Positions 58,151-64,000 of a stretch of 64,000 nt of DNA are shown in pieces. Below the pieces are notes generated by a model, which saw only the letters and a list, made by a program, of their open reading frames with translations, made no database searches and was not told the DNA's origin. The position numbers were made by a program, and so were the translations under genes. Positions within the stretch are counted from its first letter, which is position 1. Each line of letters begins with the position of its first letter. The stretch is from Phoenix dactylifera (lineage: Eukaryota; Streptophyta; Magnoliopsida; Arecales; Arecaceae), in assembly GCF_009389715.1 (NCBI RefSeq), contig NC_052396.1:16825631-16889630 (forward strand), given 5' to 3'.

Positions 58151-59813
58151 TTTTATAATATTATCCAATTTTATATAATTTGTATTAAATAAAAAAATAA
58201 ATGACAATATTAATATTTTTAACTTAATTTATTTTTTATCTAGTGATATCTTGATTCATAAAGCTTAACTATACATTTATATTCATATTTATATCATATA
58301 TGGATATCTATACATGTATGTGTATTTATAAATAAAAAAAGGAGGATATACATATATATATACACACACATACATACACAAACACATGAATATACTATTT
58401 ATCCTATCTATATCCAATCCATTTTCGACCCTAGTAAGCTTACATGAATAAATTGCATATAACTTGTATCAAACATCGTGACGTCCTAATAAAAATGGTT
58501 ATTTCATCACATGAGAATACAGTTTGCATGCAATAGTTGCATACACTACTAATGCATGTATATTAAAGTTATTTGCTTTATAATATCAACATAATTGGTG
58601 ACTCATTTTTCATGCAATCTATAATACTCATGCACATCTCAATGTAAAAAGATCGTATTGGATGTATTTCACAAAATTCTCTAAGCATCTTTATTAATAT
58701 ATTTAAAGAGAAATATGATAAAATTATTAAATAATCTTTGAAATGGTAGTAGTAGGTGCAAGTATTTTTAAGCTATAACTAATCCCTTGCTTCGGCACAA
58801 TACAATTGCATAGAAAGGGATTGAGCCGGTCAACTCTCTCTCTTGCCCTATTTTATTTTAACTCCTCTTAATCTAGCCATCTCTTTTCCCCTCAAACATG
58901 TCATTTAGTACTACCGAGGATCCCATCCACTCCTAAATGTTCCCTTTCTTTGTGTTATTTTCCCTCAATTTTTCTTCTTTTCTAGCCTTTCATGTCCTCT
59001 ATTTAAAAAATCATTACATATGCATGTGAACCAAAATATGGGAGTTGAACTTTTGAATGGTTTTTATCTATTTTTATTATTTTCCCTATAAAAAAGATTG
59101 TTAGAAGTTATATTGGACTTATACAAAATAATGTTGTCATCATTGTTTTAAATAACTGTGTTATAAGGACTTAGGAATGAGTTTCAAGGGTTTTAAGATC
59201 CCACAACAATAAATAACCATGTTTTTTTCCATATAAAAAGTTGATTAATAAAGTTGTGAGGTTTTGTTCGAGAGTTTTTCTCTACCAAAATCCATACACA
59301 TCCTATTATACTAATTCCTTAACTGTGAGAGAGGAACTTGATGCTGACTCTTCGTGACAACTAGTTAACCCTTGGATTCAACATTGTTGATTCCAATCCT
59401 TTATCCCTTGCCTAGGTATAAGACTATTCCTTTGGATTCAGTAGATAGAATAGAATCATACCCTCTTTCCTAGTTATCCCTTGTCAAGTTTAAGACTACT
59501 CTACCTGCAGCCAAAAATGGCGTTTGGTAGTAAAAGTACAGAACATGGACTTTACTTCATGAGCATACTACCTACCAAACATTGGTTGATTTACGTATTG
59601 AACATTTTTGGTTGTATAATATAATTTTAAGTAATAGAAATAATTTATTAATTTAATCTCTCTATTTTACAAGTTAAACATAAATTAAGATGATGATGAG
59701 CAAGAGGCATTGATGCTGTTAACAATATCACGTCTTAAGTTTTTACTCTTATTAACTTCTTTGTACCCACTTGTTTATGTTTTGAGTGACAACTTAATTT
59801 GGATATTGGTTTA

Positions 59814-59833
59814 TTTATATATATATATATATA
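59814..59833. repeat. (TA)n microsatellite
   Basis: About nine to ten TA units. Confidence 0.85.
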
Positions 59834-60964
59834 TTCAAATATACAAAGTGAATATGGTAATGAAATTAATAAACTGTTAAAGTTTCTGAAGATGCTTTAA
59901 GATGAAACCCGACTTTTACTTTGCTTGATCTGATTTGGCCTAGTGCATGATCCAATTACGAAATTGTAACTATTGGATTACATTTTATAGTTACCTGTTT
60001 TGTACCTTTTGTTTTGTTGTTAATTCAACTATCATTTTTGGCTAGGCTGACCGTCGACGGGGCCAAAGTGGTGAATCCTTACCCAACCCTGGCTATATGT
60101 CTGTTCCTGGATCTCCGAAATGTAAGAGGTACCACTTGGACTTGATGGCCCTCAAAGTACAATAATTTATATATGTTCGATCCGAGGTCGGAGCACAGCT
60201 CTCACGTCGGTGAAAACCGAACTGAATGAGATGACCGAAGTGAGAAAAAATCGGTCGGCTTCGAAAATGACCTACAAGAAGTTCATTTGCTGAAAAGTTT
60301 CCGGCAGAATGCTCCGATACTTAAGTCAGAATGATAGGGAAACAATGTGGAAGAAAGAAATTTTATAAAGAAAAATCTCCAAATGGACTTACTTGAAGAC
60401 CCTTAGGCTACGTCTTTATATAGGATAGTATGCTGATGCGTTAATTGATTTAGCGTGATATGCTTTAATTAGAAGAAAACAATCTATTGCATGTTTATAA
60501 CGTGGAAATCGTCCCGCGTAATCAGTACGCAGCGGTCATCACGCTGATCGTGCATTTACTCCATGCAGTATTGCCATAACTGCCGGTCTTCATTAGCACT
60601 AGCACAGTGGTTTCTTGGGTTTTACCGAGGTTGTTCACCTTTACTAATATCGAGGCCAAAAAGATCGATCTAATCTGAGATCGAAATGTCTAATATTTTT
60701 TTCAATCATGTTTCATATTAAAAAAAAAAAATCTTTCTTTTATTATTTTTTTGCCGGGTGATGCACCATCCATGACCACATGGAGGGGCATGCGTAGTGC
60801 ACCATAAATGTTTGTTTGCGATGCCATCCATAAAATTGGTTAATAAATGAAGTAATTAAAGGAATGGGAATCATGCCTTCATGTTTAAAAGGATTTTATT
60901 TTTGACGCATAATTTATCTTGGCAGGAGAATGGTGGTGGAAGAACCACCTATTAGAATTATTTA

Positions 60965-62366
60965 GGCCATGTTTGGGGGAGCTTTTGGAGGGCCAGAAAG
61001 CATTTTCTGGCCCTCCAAAAGTACTTTTAGATGAAAAACTGTGTTTGGTAAATTTTTTAAAAAGCTGTTTCAGCTTTTGCGGGAAGCTGAAAACAGCTTT
61101 TAGGAGAAAGCTCCAATTTGAAGCTTTTGGGAGGAAGCTGTTTCAGTTTTTTCGGAAAGCTGTATTTTTGACAAAAATACCCATATTAAAATAACATAAT
61201 TACATAGTTTGTCCTTTTATAAATCTAAAAATCTGCTGTAGCTAAGAACCCTATCCGTCAGACTCCCTTCCATAAGAAAAGGTATTTTTCTTTTCAATTT
61301 TTGTATGCATCTCTTGAACCACATTTTAGAAGAAAAAAATTTTAATCCTTTTCCATACCTTCCAAAATCAATCTATTGTTTTTTTTTTATCATCAACCTC
61401 GCGGCCCGCGCTGAGGTTCTCCTCGAGCGTGGACCACGAAGAAGAGCCCCTGGACAGTGAAAAATTATTTTATGGGAAACTATGGAAAATTATTATAGAA
61501 AATTATTTTATACTAATAATTATAATATTTTATACCTTTATTTTTGTATTATACTATAAATATAATATCATATTATATTATATCATAATACATTAATATG
61601 TTATATTAAATAATTATTATAGAAAATTAATTTATACTAATAGTTATAATATTTTATACCTTTATTATTGTATTATACTATAAATATTATATTATATTAC
61701 ATTACATTATAATACATCAATATGTTATTTTAAATAATTTAATATTATGTTATATTATGGAAAATTAATGTATAATAATAATTATAATATTTTATACCTT
61801 TATTATTGTATTATACTATAAATATTGTATTATATTACATTACATTATAATACATTAATATGTTATTTTAAATAATTTAATATTATGTTATATTATGAAA
61901 AATTAATTTATACTAACAATTATAATAATTTATACTTTTATTATTGTATTATACTATAAATATAATATATATTACATTATATCATAATACATTAATATGT
62001 TATGTTAAATAATTTAATATTATGTTATATTACCAAATATTAATTTACTCTAATAATTATATTACTATTATGCTATATTAACATAATATTATTTTATATT
62101 ACAATAATATTATACTATATCGCATATTTATGTATTAATTTATGTTATGTTTTATTATGTTATGTTGTATAATACTATGCAATGTCCTTTATGGTAATTT
62201 TGTTATACAAAAGTACTTTCTCAGTTTGTTTACCAAACACAAAATAAAGTACCACAGCACTTTACGAATGTAGTTACCAAACAGCAAACAGCTTTTTATA
62301 ACAGCTCTACTTCAGACAGCTCTACTTCCAACAGCTCTACTACCAACAGCTCCCCCAAACAGGGCC
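60965..62366. mobile_element. Tourist-like (PIF/Harbinger) non-autonomous element, 1.4 kb
   Basis: The left end GGCCATGTTTGGGGGAGCTT is the inverse of the right end (AGCTCCCCCAAACAGGGCC). Both are flanked by TTA (60962-60964 and 62367-62369), the 3-bp TTA/TAA duplication typical of PIF/Harbinger elements. Further inward, AGCTTTT/AAAAGCT and ACAGCT/AGCTGT strings recur at both ends. The interior is AT-rich with a tandem array and no transposase, so it would need a helper. A hAT origin is less likely because the duplication is 3 bp rather than 8. Confidence 0.85.
61497..62037. repeat. Four-copy AT-rich tandem repeat (period 124-138 bp) inside the Tourist-like element
   Basis: TATACCTTTATT(A/T)TTGTATTA (one copy TATACTTTTATT) recurs at 61531, 61655, 61793 and 61931. 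Each copy is followed by CTATAAATAT and ATTAATATGTTAT. Copies two to four share the end TTTAATATTATGTTATATTA. Confidence 0.9.
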
Positions 62367-62369
62367 TTA

Positions 62370-63999
62370 GATGAAGACAAATTAAAACGCATAACTTCCT
62401 CGAGTGGAATCAGGACTAGATTATAATGTGTTTTGAGCTATAGCAATCATTTCATCCGTGTTCATCTGCACACTTAATAATTGATTGATTGGGATGGCGA
62501 ATGCTCTGGAATCCAGAGTCGTAGAATTTTCATTTAATATGAATAAGTTTGCGATGAATTGAAAGGTTTCTTTCTTTCTTTCTTTTAAACCGGCCGAGTC
62601 CAAGCTGAACCCAACCGGTCCCATATGCTCGCACGTGTTCCTTCCCCCATTATTTTTGAGGAAACTTCATGGAATCGGCGGTCATAACTCCGGAGATCCC
62701 ACCAAAAATCAAAAAATTTTAGGGCAATTTGGGTTTGACTTGAACTCTAGGATCACGCCTATTTAACCCCTCATCTTCCTCTTTTGAGATCCACCAAAGA
62801 TTAGGCAAAAAATCACTCCAATTTCAAGTTTTTCTTTTCGGGTTCTTTCTCTATTTTTTTCCACTGGGAAGGATAACCGAAGTGCCTTGCCGAACCGAGG
62901 TAAGGCTCCTTCTTTTCCCTCTCTTCTTCTCTGTTGATTCTATCCATGTTCGCCGTGATTAGAGCTGGCGAATTGCTAGGAAGTTGCCAAAATAGGGCAT
63001 CCCTATTTTGGCCTTCATCGTCCTTATTTCGTCATCGCCGACTGCCGATTTGGCTGGGGTTGCGGCCGCCATGGCCACCGTTGAGTGGGGGGCAGGCCAC
63101 CCAGGCTGCCACCCCTTAGACCTACGAAGGAAAAAGGAGAAAGGCTTGGGCCGAACATAAAGAGAGGAGAGAGATGATTTCTCTCTCTTCTTTCCTCTTC
63201 TCTCTCTCCTCTCTCTATTTCTCTCTCTAATTTCTCTCTCTTTCTTCTTCCTCTTTTTCTCTCTCTTGGTGTCTTTCTCTCTCTAGTTGACCCGGGTAGA
63301 TGGTAATAGAGTCTTGGGAGACTTGGTGAATGACACCTAGTAGACACCAGTAGGAAGTTTAGGTTACTAGTCCATTATTTGATTTTCTTTTGATAATCGA
63401 ATTTGATTCTGTGGAGAAAGAATCATCTACGCAAGAAGGTTCTGATCGGAGTACTCTGCAACCCAGCTTATAAACCATAAAGTGGGTCAGTGATTATTGT
63501 GTTTAGTCATTCTTCGGTAAAGGTAAAAATTGGTGTACTCGGTCACTAAATATATATATGTGTGTGTATATGTTTATTGGTTTGTATTGCTAGATTTGCA
63601 TCATGAGATTTACATTGATAAACTTGGTTTGGCATGTAATAATATGTTTTATATGATTTTCAGCACAAATATATTCGTATGGTTATTATATGTATTGGAT
63701 ATTGAGAACATGATTATGTGAACAAAGATACCTTGAATTTGAGAGAAAATCACAATAGAAGTGGTAACTGATTTGAGAAGAGTAACATGTAAATCAGACG
63801 GACAAGATAAGATTTGAACTAACCTCATCATGGCATAGCACCTATGGGCTGACGCATGAGATGGTCTCCAGGAACTTATGCGTAGGTTAGCCTCTACGAG
63901 CTTACACGTGGAATCTTTATAGCGTCACGGGCTGACACATGGGAATAGCCTCCACGAGCTTATGCACACGATAACCACCACGGGCTCATGCTTGGAATC
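62370..63999. other. Right-end region: possible part of an LTR element
   Basis: No gene is supported. 63167-63285 is a long pyrimidine tract (CTCTCTCTCTTC and similar) and 63550-63572 a TA/TG microsatellite. From about 63836 to the edge is a two-motif minisatellite (own entry). A TATTTAACCCCTC string at 62759 could be a promoter-like signal. The mix would fit an LTR and leader of a plant LTR retrotransposon running off the window, but no LTR pair or primer site is visible. Confidence 0.35.
63836..63999. repeat. Alternating two-motif minisatellite
   Basis: The motif GGGCT(G/C)A(C/T)(G/A)C(A/T)TG recurs near 63845, 63930 and 63980. It alternates with (G/A)AGCTTA(T/C)(G/A)C(G/A) strings preceded by CTCCA/CTCTA near 63866, 63892 and 63950. 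It continues past the window edge. Confidence 0.7.
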
Positions 64000-64000
64000 T

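Larger units (their letters stand above)
57154..60961. other. AT-rich intergenic spacer
   Basis: 57154-57250 is the 5' flank of the DUF1308 gene. 57290-58150 holds a diverged direct duplication (own entry) and a (TA)n run at 57937-57980. 58200-60040 is AT-rich without a gene. 60040-60330 is of mixed composition (GACCGTCGACGGGGCCAAAG, CGATCCGAGGTCGGAGCACA) and resembles LTR sequence of a Ty3-type element, but no partner LTR is in the window. Confidence 0.45.

Overview
The window is nuclear DNA from a flowering plant, most likely a monocot. Four intron-aware host genes can be modelled, plus one intronless P450, and all belong to ordinary plant or eukaryotic families. GC-rich coding exons beside AT-rich introns and spacers, and heavy retrotransposon nesting, suggest a monocot with a large genome. 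I cannot fix the species from sequence alone. The window contains no operons, CRISPR arrays or rRNA genes that I can see.

Layout. 1-3655 (-): a LINE with a DUF4283/zinc-knuckle ORF1 and an endonuclease ORF2, cut by the window edge. 3656-6988: AT-rich spacer. 6989-16617 (+): a 5'-truncated LINE split by a complete 7,957-bp CACTA (En/Spm) transposon at 7152-15108 with a GGA target duplication. The CACTA carries a truncated TNP2 transposase, the end of a TnpA-like gene and, unexpectedly, a chimeric piece of two host cell-division genes: three exons of a B-type cyclin-dependent kinase joined to the last exon of a kinesin-14. 17073-19095: an element with ~250-300 bp terminal inverted repeats enclosing a ~240-bp dimeric tandem repeat. 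19152-20190 (-): a third LINE, ending just upstream of an intronless cytochrome P450 of the CYP94 type (20235-21752, +). 22101-25839 (-): a young, gag-less copia element with TA...TA LTR ends.

Then come a TIP3-type tonoplast aquaporin (27217-28210, -), a fourth LINE (29290-31080, -), an LRR receptor pseudokinase (31550-33797, -), a zinc alcohol dehydrogenase-like gene with ten coding exons and a 4.3-kb last intron (36489-45585, +), a DUF1308/C7orf25-type gene (51082-57153, -), a 1.4-kb Tourist-like TTA-flanked element with an internal satellite (60965-62366), and a pyrimidine-rich, minisatellite-bearing right end that may be part of an LTR element.

The host genes are unrelated in function and show no sign of a cluster; each is separated by repeats. 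The item most worth following is the CACTA-borne CDKB/kinesin-14 chimera: it keeps host introns (DNA-level capture), and both parts read on the strand of the transposase gene.
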